From Leuctra nigra (lineage: Eukaryota > Arthropoda > Insecta > Plecoptera > Leuctridae): 64,000 bases of DNA. The stretch lies in the NCBI GenBank assembly GCA_934045905.1, contig OW203763.1:17056948-17120947 (forward strand), read 5' to 3'. Of this stretch, positions 39,239 through 50,135 are shown one piece after another; the first letter of the stretch is position 1, and the number at the start of each line of letters is the position of its first letter. A program made the position numbers and the translations under genes. The notes below the pieces were generated by a model, which saw only the letters and a list, made by a program, of their open reading frames with translations, was not told where the DNA came from and ran no database searches.

Positions 39239-42200
39239 TTATGAATGATTGGCATATAGTTTTGCTAGTCTTGCCTTGATTTCCACAGGGAGTTGGCTAC
39301 GAGGAATCTCTTCTTCAACACGAGTCTTCACTTCGCGGAGTTTCACAACGTCTTTGGCAATCTCAGACTCCCCGATGATGGCGGCAAATGGGATTCCTCC
39401 GTCCTCACAGAACTGAAGCTGTCCAAGTAGCTTGGGGTTGAGTTTGTATGACTGCTCTGTCTGTAATCAATAAGTTATGCACAACGTTAATTTGATAGGA
39501 ATTGAACAAAGATTATTCGATTTGTTTTCATATCAACTTGAAACTCTAGTTCATGCGATTAAACCTGTCAACAGGTCTTGTGCAGCTCAATTTGCTTAAA
39601 TATGATTGAAAAGAGGAGAGTGTTGGGGAGTAATTACAACAGAGAAGTGGTGGGAAGACAGAGAGAGATGGAGGGAACTGGTGGAAAGAGAGGAGGCTGA
39701 AGAAGTGGAAGAAGAGATTGAAGAAGTGTGGAGTGTCGGACTAGGCAAGTCGGCTTTGAGAACACAAGTGCCCTAGAACATTGGTGGGATCATCCCACCC
39801 CCTGACCCGACAATAGTTGGAAGCAGGGTCGCGATATTTATTTATTTATGATTGAGAATCAGGGCCACGAGAAGGCTCGCGAATGCCGGCATTCCATAGG
39901 GGCACTAATTTTTTACATAGATGTATGATTTTATTTTGGTCAGTATTTCTTACAATCGGTAAACGATCTTCCTGTTCAATCAGCACATCCAAACGTTTCT
40001 GAAGATTTTCGTTCCCATGGTATGCGCCATTTTTTTATCAGTCCACGTCCACAGACGGGTCGGGTAATGAACGCAGAAAGCTCTTTCAGAGAGTCCTCGC
40101 ATAGCCTCTTTGACTTAAGGAATAAGTCGAAATCTGATGGAATCATGTCTATACTGTTTGGTGATTGAGGTAACACTTCCAATACATCCATATTTAGCAA
40201 ATCGGTTAAAACCTTCCCAAAAATTTCAAAATTTTACAAATTGTTAAAGGTTTAATAAATTAATAATCTTTACTTTTGATCTTTGAGGAATCATCATAAT
40301 GACAGAGTTTCATGTGTGGGGTTTTGACAAGATTGCACGCAAAAATTATGCAAACAAGTACCTTTCTTTCTCGGGAATAGAGTGTGCACCTGGGGAAGGT
40401 TGTGACCGACTTGCCGAGTAAGTAAGTACAAATGTGTCATGTACACATACATGAGTCCACCAGACTTTCACTTAGTATTTACTCGCGTATAAGGCGCAGT
40501 TATATTCAAAAATTTGCATTTCAAAAAGTGGGGTGCGCCTTATACGCGATACTATATACTATAAAACTATATAGCGTTTTCCAAGATTAGGTTCCCAAAA
40601 CTAAACTGCGCCTTACACGCGGGTGCGCCTTATACACGAGTAAATACAGTAGGTATTCCCCAAGTTGAGCTTTTTCATTCATTACCTGAACCTTTCGCGG
40701 ACTGATACAAAATGACACACCCCTTGAAAACAAAAAATATTCAGAAACGTCTGGACACGCCATTGAGTAGTAGAAGGATCATATAAAAGGATTGTAAGTA
40801 AAGAGATATTGACCAAAATAAAATCCTACATCCAAATAAAAAATTATTGTGCAGTACTTATGGAACTTAATGCCCAGTTTAGGCTAGTGTTCACACAATA
40901 TTTAAGAACCTGAGATTGATACATTATAATTAGGGGTGTTCAACGATTATTTTATTTAAATCGATTAATAATTTGATTTTCGTAATTTAAATCGATTAAA
41001 TAATCGAATTAAATCGTTTTGATATATAACTATGTCATCATGTTCAGGGTGGTCATCATCATCATCTTTTACGGCAATATTAACCTCAACAATGAAATGT
41101 GTCCAGGAAGTCATTCATTTTTAATTCAAAGACGCTGTATAGTGCCGAATTCATTCATCATTCAATCATCACTTGGTAGGTAATGCGAATGAGAAATACA
41201 CACTGAAACTTGGGAAAATACACACAAACATGAATTTATCACTCAAATATTACGAACACAAAGAAAAATGTTGACATAATGAAGCCAGCCATTTTAGATG
41301 TTGGTAAGTGCAACCATTTTCAAGGCAGCAAATTCAAATTGATAATTCGATTATTTTTTCTAACATCGATTAATCGTTTTTAGTGTCATAATCGATTAAT
41401 CGATTCGATTAAATCGTAATCGTGAACACCCCTAATTATAATTATTAGACTTAAGTTAGTATATAAAAGACTAAGAGGGAAAAAATTGAGGAACATTTAA
41501 ATAAAATTCCCTGCCAGGCAGGGATTATTTTTGAATGTGAACTTTAATTAACTGCGTGAGCAGTACATAATAAGAACCTAATTACAATATTCAAATTAAT
41601 GTACACTTGGCCAAAGGAAAAATGATCGTTGAACAATTTGAAACTATCAGGTTCCACAACAAGCAATCATTGTTTTTATAAATTAAATGAGAGCTCGCCT
41701 ATTAACAGTGAGACTGACTTCTCACTAGACTGACATAGACTGACTTCTGAATTTCTGATGGGGCCATTTAACATATTTCAGTCCTCAGATTATTAAGCAA
41801 TCATTTTATATCTTTGCCGAGTGTACCTACATACAAAAAAACGTATGATTATAACACAACATTCATATGATCTCACCTTGATTCCAGCATCCCAAAGCTC
41901 CTTGCAAAGTTTCATCCTCTCCTCCAAGAGATTCTTCTGAGCCGTTGCTACATAGACTTCTACTTCTGTTGTGCGCAGTTTGCTCCCCTTGTCTGCCGCC
42001 AACTTTGCTTCAAGTAGCGAGAAGACTCTTTCAACCCCGATAGAGACACCGACGCACGGCACGGCCTTGTGTCGAGGATCGAACATTCCGACAAGATTGT
42101 CGTAACGGCCGCCGCCAGCAATACTGCCCACACCAATAGGTTCACCGGAGCTGTCCTTTTCATCACCTATAACAATGACAACATTCATTAGGATAAATAT

Positions 42201-45200
42201 CTACGTAATATGTGAAATCTACAGGATTGGCGAACCGGTTTGAGACCCGAACCGGCTTTAGATGTTCGCGAACCAAACCTTAAAAATAAATATCCTAACC
42301 GAACTTCCCTCACTACCAATTTGAAATGTCCCACTAACTTTTCGTTCCAGTGTAGTGTTCTAGCTAGATGGTTCACCTTCTAGATAGAAGTCTGTGTGAC
42401 AATAAGAAAAAATAGTGCAAATCGTTACAGTTAAAATTTTAAGTAAATTCAATGATGTGAATTCATTTTATCAAAAATAAAATGCACTAAAAAGATAGAC
42501 ATACCTAGGTAAATGAGTTAATTTTACTTATTTCTAGAAAATTACCTATTAAATAGATTATTTTTACTCTCTGAGTAAAGTTACAGAGTTACACCACTTA
42601 GTTGCACCATAGGTAACAATTTTGCAAATTACATAAATCTAATGCATGTATAAGTAAAACATTAAATATTATGTATGAAAAAATTATGGTGTTATTTTTG
42701 TGTATAATGACTAAGTAATAAGTGATAAAACCACTGCAGGTAAAAACGGCCAGAGGTCCGGCTCGGTTCGGTCAAATATTAAAAGTTCAGTTCGAGGTTT
42801 GGTTAAAAAATATGAGGTTTGCCCAACCCTATAAATTGATGTAATAAGCATGAAAAAACTGAGAATCTTCGTTCAAAATGATATATTTGAAACATGGAAA
42901 AAGGCAAGTACCTACCTACAAATGTTCACAACTGAAAAAGTAGTAGGACCCGAAAATTTAAATAAATTGTCCAACCTGGGACAATTGCATTCTGAGCTAG
43001 TAAAAACAAATAAATGTTTCTGATCTGCATATACAAAACCTCAAACGTACAATTTTACACACAACAAACAAGTATATTCACGAGAGTTGCTAGTTGCTAT
43101 CCGCAAAGTTAAAAACGTTATATTTAATGTCTCCATGGTGGAATGTCTACTTTCCAGGGATAGACCTGTGCATATGGATCTGTGACCTACAGATCAAGAC
43201 ATGTGTTGAGGGCTAAAGATGGTTTCCTCATTTAAATAAATCTAACACTACTTAGTGAAAGTAAAAAAAGTCTACATATTTAACAATATCATCAGAGTAA
43301 AATGTACACTCGACAATTCATAAAACGGTATTTTAAAGAAATGGATTGTCTGAAAAAAATCATAAAATGTGATGGCATCATCTGATGAAGTCTATGCTTA
43401 CTCGTCATCTACCTCTAGTAGGTGAGCTCTGATTTCACTGATAATAACAAGGATTGATTGTCAATGAACCTGACCAGCAGCCAATCTGTTTCGTTCAAAA
43501 ACCGTTTTATGATTTGTTGGGTGTACATTAACATGAAAGACCCCACAATATCCATTACTTGGCAAAACCTTTAATGCCCCTCACATACGGACGCAGGTAA
43601 ATAGGTAGCAGCAAAGCATAAAATAGCATACATACTATATTAACAGGGTCTCATTTAATAGTGAGACAAAGCATAAAGCATTTCTAAGCTCCGTTCCAGA
43701 GAGTCGGGAGATCAAGGTATCACTCCTCAAGCCGAATCTTCCTCCTCCATGCTACCACATTGGGCATGACATTTGGTGGGTCGATGATGGCCCTATTGTC
43801 CCTTTATGAAGGCTTTCAGATGAATGAACACCCAATTCAATAACAAAATTAGTTTTTTCATTATTTAATATAAAAAAATACATTTTTCGTCATCATATTA
43901 TCTAAAACAGAAATTCATTCCCATACTTTTTGAAATTAAAAAATTGATCAATAATTGGCCAAAATAAATGTGACAACATTTTACATTTACCACAAAATAT
44001 AGTGTGTATACTCTTAGTTTTGACAAATAATGAGGATTTTTTTTAAATTCAAAAAGTAATGTGAATAAATTGTTTCTTATTTCAATCTGTTTCAGAATAA
44101 GATGACAAAAATTTTTTATTTATAATAAAATAAATAATCAAAAAACTTATTTTTTTATTGAATTGGGTGTTCATTTAAATTGGAGACTTTCATGTAGATA
44201 CAATAGGGGGTCATCCACCCGCTCAATGTCGTCCGGCAATGTAGTTGCATGGTGACGGAAGATTGAATTTGAGGAGTGATACCTGGGCTCTAGACTCTTT
44301 GGACTTGGAACATAGTATAAAGTCAACTCTACTTGATATTGGTCGACATTTTTTGTTCGGAAAGTTAAGGGCGATTTACCCAGGGGCATAAGTAGAATGA
44401 TAGATATGAAGGAACTGAAAAATTAAGCCATCACTCAAGTTTTGGTACAAGCACTTCCCTAAAGATAATGTCTATCTTATATAGCTTACCCAGCAGGACA
44501 GCTTCATAAATGATCCCAGTGTAATAATCAAGTCCTCTTGCTAAACTAAGGTCGAAACTGACTACGTCCGTCAGATCGTAAATGTGGCAGTAATGTAGGA
44601 ACAATTTCATTGCTGCCAGTCCATCCTTAGCAGTCTTGCTTTTGCCAACTAGTGCCGTATCTTGCAGTAACTTTTCCACCAGTTCGCTCTTACCACTGAG
44701 ACGAACATATTCACCGATCTTGTCGGCAATGTCAGGGTCGAGGAATTTCTCATCCACCATTTCTCTACGAACATCCACCCATGGACTCTGAAAAATCAAT
44801 TACGATTAGGTACCAACACTTTCTTTAATTAGCAATTGCTACCCAATAATTGAAAAAGTTAGGGGAAAAGCTTGTATATTATGATGATGAGGTACAATTT
44901 GCTGATCATGATCAATCCCTATTAAACAACTTTTAGCGAAATTTAAGTTAATGGAAAAAGTGTTGCCATAAATATTTTATTTCAGCCTCGGGTACTTAAT
45001 TTATAATAGGATTAAAATTACAAATGTATTATTGAATGTTGAGCTATTTGACTTTTAATATTCTTATAAATCGGTACCTTGTCCAGTTTGTCAACTGCCG
45101 AGCAAATGGAGCGGAATTTATCCTGTGGTACACCACAAGCCTCAAACATGCCGTCAAGCAACTGGCGATGATTCACTTTGACCTTGAAAGGGCCCAACTG

Positions 45201-48200
45201 AAGCGAGGTCAAAATCTCCGAGACAACGCGCACACATTCCACGTCAGGTAACATCAAGTCATAGGTACCAGCAATGTCAAAATCCTAGGAAAAAGAGAAA
45301 TAACACTTCAAATTTACATTTCAAACTACTCGGGCAGATAAATTAGTTGTTAGCATTGCAAACTCTTTAAAATCTTCCTCAAAATTGATCCTCACTGGAT
45401 CCTCACATGTTTTGTAATATAATGTAAACCTCACACCCTATTCACATTACAGATTCTGATGCAGATCATCATACATCATGAAATAACAGTAGGTAGGGGG
45501 TTCTATTGGTATACATTATAATGTTTCAAATAAAATTGCAAAAAGAAAATTAATTAACAATTTAAAAAAAATAAAAAAATATAGAAAAAAAATAACATTA
45601 AACCAGCATTAAATGGGTTGATGCAGATTTATTTTAAATGCATAGGTATTTGTCTCAAATTCCTGAGGTCACTCTTATCAAAGATGTTTTGACAGTTCGA
45701 TTAATAAATTAATAACGGAACTGTTGGAAGGCTACACAATTTTACTTTGACGAGTAGTAAACAGATGAATAATACTTGTAACTCCCAATTTGTGTGTGCG
45801 CTAGTTCGTTTTTCATATACTTGAACTCTTAACAGAATGTGCTGTCGTCGGTTTTTCTGCTAGGTCGATAAAGACTGCATTGCAAGATGAAGTCTTTCTC
45901 AGCCTGGCAGAGCAACTGACAGAGGCTCTCTCTGGTGTGAGTTCAAACATAGGAAAAACGAACTGTAGGTACTTCATAATAATTACGATGAATATGGAAC
46001 ATACACATTGGTAGAACTCCCGATATCTCCCTTTCGTCATAGCTGGATTATCTCGCCGGTAGACTTTCCCAATGTGGTACCGCTTTATGGTACTGATCTT
46101 GTTCATCGCAAGGAAGCGGGCAAACGGAACTGTCAGATCATAACGAAGAGAAGACAGTTCACCACCTTGGTCAGCCAGATCATAGATCAGCTTAGAGTCT
46201 TCGCCATACTTTCCCGTTAACACTTCCTGGAATAAATATATTTCTATTGTAAACTTAAGATAAAATCATTGCTACAATGAAATGAAACACATTAGACTAT
46301 GGATATTATGGCCATGTACAGCAAAATAAGGTTTTACACAATCACCAACCCCCCTCTCTCAACTCAACTCTCTCAACTTGCACTAGATAAGACATTTAAG
46401 GCTATTCCAGTGGTACCACGTGACTAAACTTATAAAACACGAAATTGGCCAAACTATTGCACACAAGAGGAAGATAATGTATTTTCCTCATTCTATTAGT
46501 GATTCTACAACCAACTTGACCTTTTTCGACACCAATATTTTGGTCCCGAGTTTTTTTTATACGAAATATTGCTGTTTCATTAAAAAATCGCACAGACCGC
46601 AATTTTCACTCTACAGACTTGCAAGTGGGCTCGTTGTCTTCGTTATGAAAATGCAAAGAGAACGTCGACGCCCTTTTTGTTAATAATTTGATATCTTACC
46701 TGGCCACAGGCACCAATAAATAGGCGAAATTTCCGGTACATACCGACTTATTTAAGAAAAATTGCAATTAAAATACCGAAAAAGGACGTCGACATTTCAT
46801 AGGTATATGTATTATGATTATTCATGCCAAGTTTCAGGTCGCTATGTTCAACGGTTATTTAGTTCCGATTTTTTCTGTGAATCGTCTTTGACCAGTTTGG
46901 ATCGTCCCGGATATTTTTTTGACTTTCCAAAATGGGTTGATTTCGCTAAATATCGATCTCAGATGACATCTTCTTACAATATTTGCCCTGAAATTAAAAT
47001 CTCATACCCCCCTAGAATCCCCTTAATATACCTTTAATTCAAAGATTGGCGTATCAAGAGTCTCTGCACCATGCCGTTTGAAAACAGCTACAATTTTCTC
47101 AAGAACTTGTGAACGAATGGTCATTTGTTGAGGTCCATAATCTCGCGTGCCTTTTGGTGTCTTCAGGGTGAACTTTTGTGGTACACCCTCATCCCCAAGT
47201 TGTGCTTTCAACTCCAAAAGCTTACTCACTTCATCAGCAATCTAGAAAGAAGAAATACAAAATGGCTTATTAGTTGTAAATGAATGAGATCATCCTTTAA
47301 ATACTACTCATATAAATCTTCCTAACCTGAGGGCCGACCACATTAGAATATGGACGAAGCAACGAAACAAATGTATCATAAGCAAATGAACCGGCGGCAG
47401 GCATACAACGTGACGAATGACGTAACATTGTCAATGAGTAGAGAAGTAGTAGTAGTAGTAGTGGTGGTGGTAGGAGACAGCCAACGACGAGTTATGAAAG
47501 TAGACAAAAGTGATCTTCTCTCAGCAATCAATCTTTCAGGAGCCCAAAAAAGAGCAAAATCGAAATAACTGTGTCAGTAATGTAAAGTGCATTAGAACAA
47601 AGACGATAACACACCTGACGATTCTTGTCTAGCGTGGACACAACAGAAGAATGTTTGATGGGCATGACAAAGTGTTTGGTACTAGATGGTAACATAGGAA
47701 ATGCTTCTCTTTCACTTGACCTAAAACTTTCCATATGCCGCAGCCATCGGTCTAAATGTACGCCTATATTAAGAGTATCTCTTGGCTTTAGTTTAGGAAG
47801 AAAAGAATTGTACACAACAAAGTCGTCATGGGAAGGTTCATAACCTCCAAAATAACTAGCTGAAGCAAGATAATTATTGAAATCGCATAATGCCTTGTCG
47901 TCTATGGTAGTACAAGTAGTATGTCCTGCAGGTAGTACCTGTGACAAGAAAGAATTTCTAGGTTAGGTTAGAGGTTAAAAGAATAGTAGGTACTAAGTTC
48001 TACGTCAAGTATTTTAGGTTGCTCAACCCTGTTAATCATGGAAAGTAACCAATAAAACCAGTTAACTAAGAACCATTAACTTCCTGAATAGTAGAAATTG
48101 ACAGGTATGTTATAAGATAGGTAGGTAGGTAGGGTGCCTTACGTTGCATCATTTTCAAGCAATTTACACGATAAAACTTACCTTTGTCTTGTCTTCTTTA

Positions 48201-48277
48201 TCTGCTTTCAATTTACGTACAACTTCTCCCTGATCTTTGATTTGTTGAAGTAATGTAGCTTTCTTCTCATCACCCAT
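39239..48277 (-). CDS. HARS: Cytosolic histidyl-tRNA synthetase, 8 exons (514 aa, or 622 aa with cassette exon)
   Basis: Exons (minus strand): 48277-48182, 47938-47615 (cassette), 47241-47032, 46226-46005, 45284-45078, 44787-44490, 42166-41877, 39460-39239. All junctions are GT-AG and in phase. Without the cassette the product is 514 residues, close to human HARS1 (509). It charges tRNA-His with histidine in the cytosol. Visible marks: N-terminal WHEP helix pair ([12 protein letters not shown], then [12 protein letters not shown]); [24 protein letters not shown] and [33 protein letters not shown] across an intron (class II motif 2); [10 protein letters not shown] (HisA signature); [21 protein letters not shown] (motif 3); and a C-terminal anticodon-binding domain with [18 protein letters not shown] and [24 protein letters not shown]. 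The ATG at 48277 starts [18 protein letters not shown], as expected for a WHEP domain. The cassette exon is described separately. Confidence 0.95.
39600..39840 (+). mobile_element. 3'-end relic of a non-LTR retrotransposon
   Basis: It has a Glu/Arg-rich degenerate coding end and then TGGGATCATCCCACCCCCTGACCCGACAATAGTTGGAAGCAGGG, read in pieces. The tail CCCCTGACCC(A/G)A.AATA.TTGGAA matches the 3' UTR of the element at 15.6 kb. It lies in the last HARS intron. Confidence 0.65.
39930..40235 (-). pseudogene. Mariner-like transposase relic
   Basis: The minus-strand frame gives [20 protein letters not shown] followed by [18 protein letters not shown], resembling the mariner catalytic end (HPPYSPDLAPSDFxLF...). 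Several substitutions and frameshifts follow, including a downstream frame with [15 protein letters not shown]. Only a C-terminal piece remains. It lies in the last HARS intron. Confidence 0.55.
40476..40646. repeat. 171-bp MITE (TATTTACTCG ends)
   Basis: Left TATTTACTCGCGTATAAGGC and right its near-complement GCGCCTTATACACGAGTAAA. A second internal copy of GCGCCTTATACGCG adds to the symmetry. Non-coding. Confidence 0.75.
40931..41434. repeat. 504-bp hAT element with 8-bp target duplication
   Basis: The ends are TAGGGGTGTTC and GAACACCCCTA, flanked by exact ATTATAAT (40923-40930 and 41435-41442). Subterminal ATCGATTAATCG-type repeats lie at both sides. No transposase. TAGGGGTGTTC-like ends are common in hAT elements. 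Confidence 0.88.
43305..43525. repeat. TA-flanked MITE, diverged copy 3
   Basis: It shares the interior ATAATAACAAGGATTGATTG and GTGAGCTCTGATTTCA-type segments with the 215-bp elements at 12.5 and 24.7 kb. Its ends are changed (TACACTCGACAATTCATAAA) and still mutually inverted. It lies in a HARS intron. Confidence 0.75.
43700..44320. repeat. Foldback repeat with about 140-bp arms
   Basis: The left arm (about 43705-43842, ending GAATGAACACCCAATTCAA) and right arm (about 44158-44300, beginning TTGAATTGGGTGTTCATT) are complementary with about 25-30% mismatch by eye. They are separated by about 310 bp of very AT-rich DNA. A short open frame in the right arm is not supported as a gene. Confidence 0.65.
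47445..47472. repeat. (GTA/GTG)n microsatellite
   Basis: A run of AGT trinucleotides followed by GTG trinucleotides, in the intron between the HARS cassette exon and the next exon. Confidence 0.85.
47615..47938 (-). CDS. HARS: HARS in-frame cassette exon coding an eEF1B/GST-C-like domain
   Basis: This exon of exactly 324 nt (108 codons) is bounded by TTTCTTGTCACAG acceptor and CAG|GTGTGT donor, phase 0 at both sides. It can be included or skipped without breaking the frame. Its product has [20 protein letters not shown], then [11 protein letters not shown] and [20 protein letters not shown]. This follows the GST-C-like N-terminal domain of eEF1B subunits (pattern LNDYLADKSYxxGYxPSQADVAVF...ALRWYNHIxSYEKE). 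The same fold occurs in some CARS isoforms, where it helps assemble translation complexes. The exon falls exactly between the two halves of the WHEP hairpin, so inclusion splits that domain. The match is by eye against remembered families; function is inferred. Confidence 0.75.
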
Positions 48278-48771
48278 TGTGGAGCTTGTAATATCACTAT
48301 TACACGTGTAGGTATTAACTTAGCTGTCCGAAATCATCCATGCGTACCATTCAAACAGCTGGCACACGGACAGAAATTTTGATTGATGACTTGACAGACA
48401 CATGAAACCGGAAAATCACGGCAGAAAATTTCGAACGTCTGCCAAAGAGCACACAGTTAAACTATTGCTTTAATATTTAAAATACATAATTATTGAATAT
48501 TAAATGAAGATGTTTAAAAATGATGTTAACTGCACAATAAATCAGCATACCAAAAATAATACAGTATATTTCTTGGACCATACAGTAGCTGCAGTCACTA
48601 CACGTGTCACGTGACTTCCGTCAGTAGACCAATAGTGTTCTTAGGCGCGAACGAGTGTTCGCATTCGCAAAAAGGTTCTCGCTTCTTGAATTGCACTCCA
48701 TAATTATAACGTGAAAATCTTTAACAACGTTCAACAATATCATTAATTTTATCCCTCGTACTAGGGTCCTG

Positions 48772-48920
48772 GACCCTTATTTAATATCACAAACCACTAA
48801 AACGGTCATTTGAAGTCCAGGTCAGCTATATCAATAACATTGCGGGACTAGCCTTGGACTAGGAGAACAATGCTAGTCCACCACTGAAGTCAAAGCCTAA
48901 ATTGATATTAAATAAGGGTC
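48772..48920. repeat. 149-bp Harbinger-type MITE, copy A
   Basis: The ends GACCCTTATTTAATATCA and its complement are flanked by CTG (48769-48771 and 48921-48923) in CCTGG. It has GTCATTTGAAGTCCAGGTCA and TGCGGGACTAGCCTTGGACT inside. It is related to, but distinct from, the CTAATATCGCG family at 15.6 and 23.0 kb. Confidence 0.75.
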
Positions 48921-48970
48921 CTGGGACTTCAAATGACCGTACTAGTGACTTGTGATATTAAATAAGGTTC
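48921..48970. repeat. Harbinger-type MITE end fragment, copy B
   Basis: From CTGGGACTTCAAATGACCG to the terminal AATAAGGTTC, this equals the right portion of copy A's inverse. Copy A seems to sit in the internal CCTGG of this copy. The other half of copy B is not adjacent. Confidence 0.6.
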
Positions 48971-48976
48971 CAGCAG

Positions 48977-49128
48977 GGGGCTTACCTAATATCCATTTAG
49001 GCTTTGACTTCAGTGGTGGAATAGCAATTGTTCTCCTAGTCCAAGGCTAGTCCCGCAATGTTATTGATATAGCTATGACCGGGACTTCAAATAACCGGAC
49101 TAGTGGTTTGTGATATTAAATGAGGGTC
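48977..49128. repeat. 152-bp Harbinger-type MITE, copy C
   Basis: Inverse orientation to copy A, with the same interior (TTTAGGCTTTGACTTCAGTG, TTGTTCTCCTAGTCCAAGGC). The ends are GGGGCTTACCTAATATCC and GATATTAAATGAGGGTC, flanked by CAG at 48974-48976 and 49129-49131. Confidence 0.75.
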
Positions 49129-49739
49129 CAGCAGAATTATAATTAAAAATTCTCAATTTTTATTTTTACTTGTATTTGTTATTACTTAGGGCCGGTATGA
49201 CCATTAGTTTAAGCTACAGTTTTAGCTTAAACTCCACTTCAGAAAACTCGGTGATTACCATTATATATTGCAATTTAATTCCGGAGCTTATTTCCTCAGT
49301 TTTCACTGAGTTCACACTAATTAAACTAATGGTAATTTGGCGCCTTAGGTTAGCAGTTCACACTGCTTGGTTAGCAGTTCACACTGCTTAATTGCCAGGC
49401 GCGTAGGAAGATGGGGGGAGTGGGGGTCATTCACCCCCCCCCCCCCCCTACTTTTCATCTTGACACCCCCAGATATCACCCCCAGATATACAAAAAATTT
49501 GATAGATAAATCCAAAAATGCACAGATTTGCTCCATTATGAGGATGAATTCTCAAAATTTTCCCAAGTTTTGCAAAACTAATTGAACAGAGGTATTTCCA
49601 ACCAATGAGACAATAACTCATTTGTCCAACGTGATCATCCTCATGAATAAAATGTAATATTACATGTTAAAATACGATACCAAAACACATACCTATAGAT
49701 TTGTCTTATTGCTTATTGCTGTTGCTTATTGCAACCTAT

Positions 49740-50135
49740 TTCAAAGGAATTCCAAAATCGATTCACAATCGACTCTTTTTTACTACAAATTCAAAAAAAT
49801 TCCCTGCGGAGGCCATTGGGGATTTTATCCCAAAAAAAGATGAGCAGATTATAATGCATTGTGTCTAAAGTTTTTCCAAGAATAATGAATTTTTTTTTTT
49901 TAAGAATGCCAAAACTGCTTCAAATTCGATTCTTTTGTATCAAAAACTCAAAAAATTCCCTGCGGGGCCAATGGGGATTAAGCAAGTAGTCACAGATTAT
50001 TGCATATCACACATTGTAAATTTCTTTCATAAAAATGCCAAAATGGCCTTAAATTCGATTCATTTGTATCAAAAATTCAAAATAGGCCCTGCGGGGCAAA
50101 CTGGGGGGCGGGCCCCCCAGACCCCCTTGTAACGG
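49740..50135. repeat. Diverged tandem repeat, about three units of 140 bp
   Basis: Each unit has TTC(G/A)ATTC.TTTGTATCAAAAA.TCAAAA followed by CCCTGCGG.G and an AATGGGGATT-like segment (near 49760-49830, 49919-49980, 50045-50110). It is followed by C- and G-runs. Non-coding. Confidence 0.55.

Noticed and set aside
44171..44389. 72-codon open frame on the minus strand in a HARS intron
   Set aside because: It lies in the arm of a foldback repeat with no splice link or known domain.
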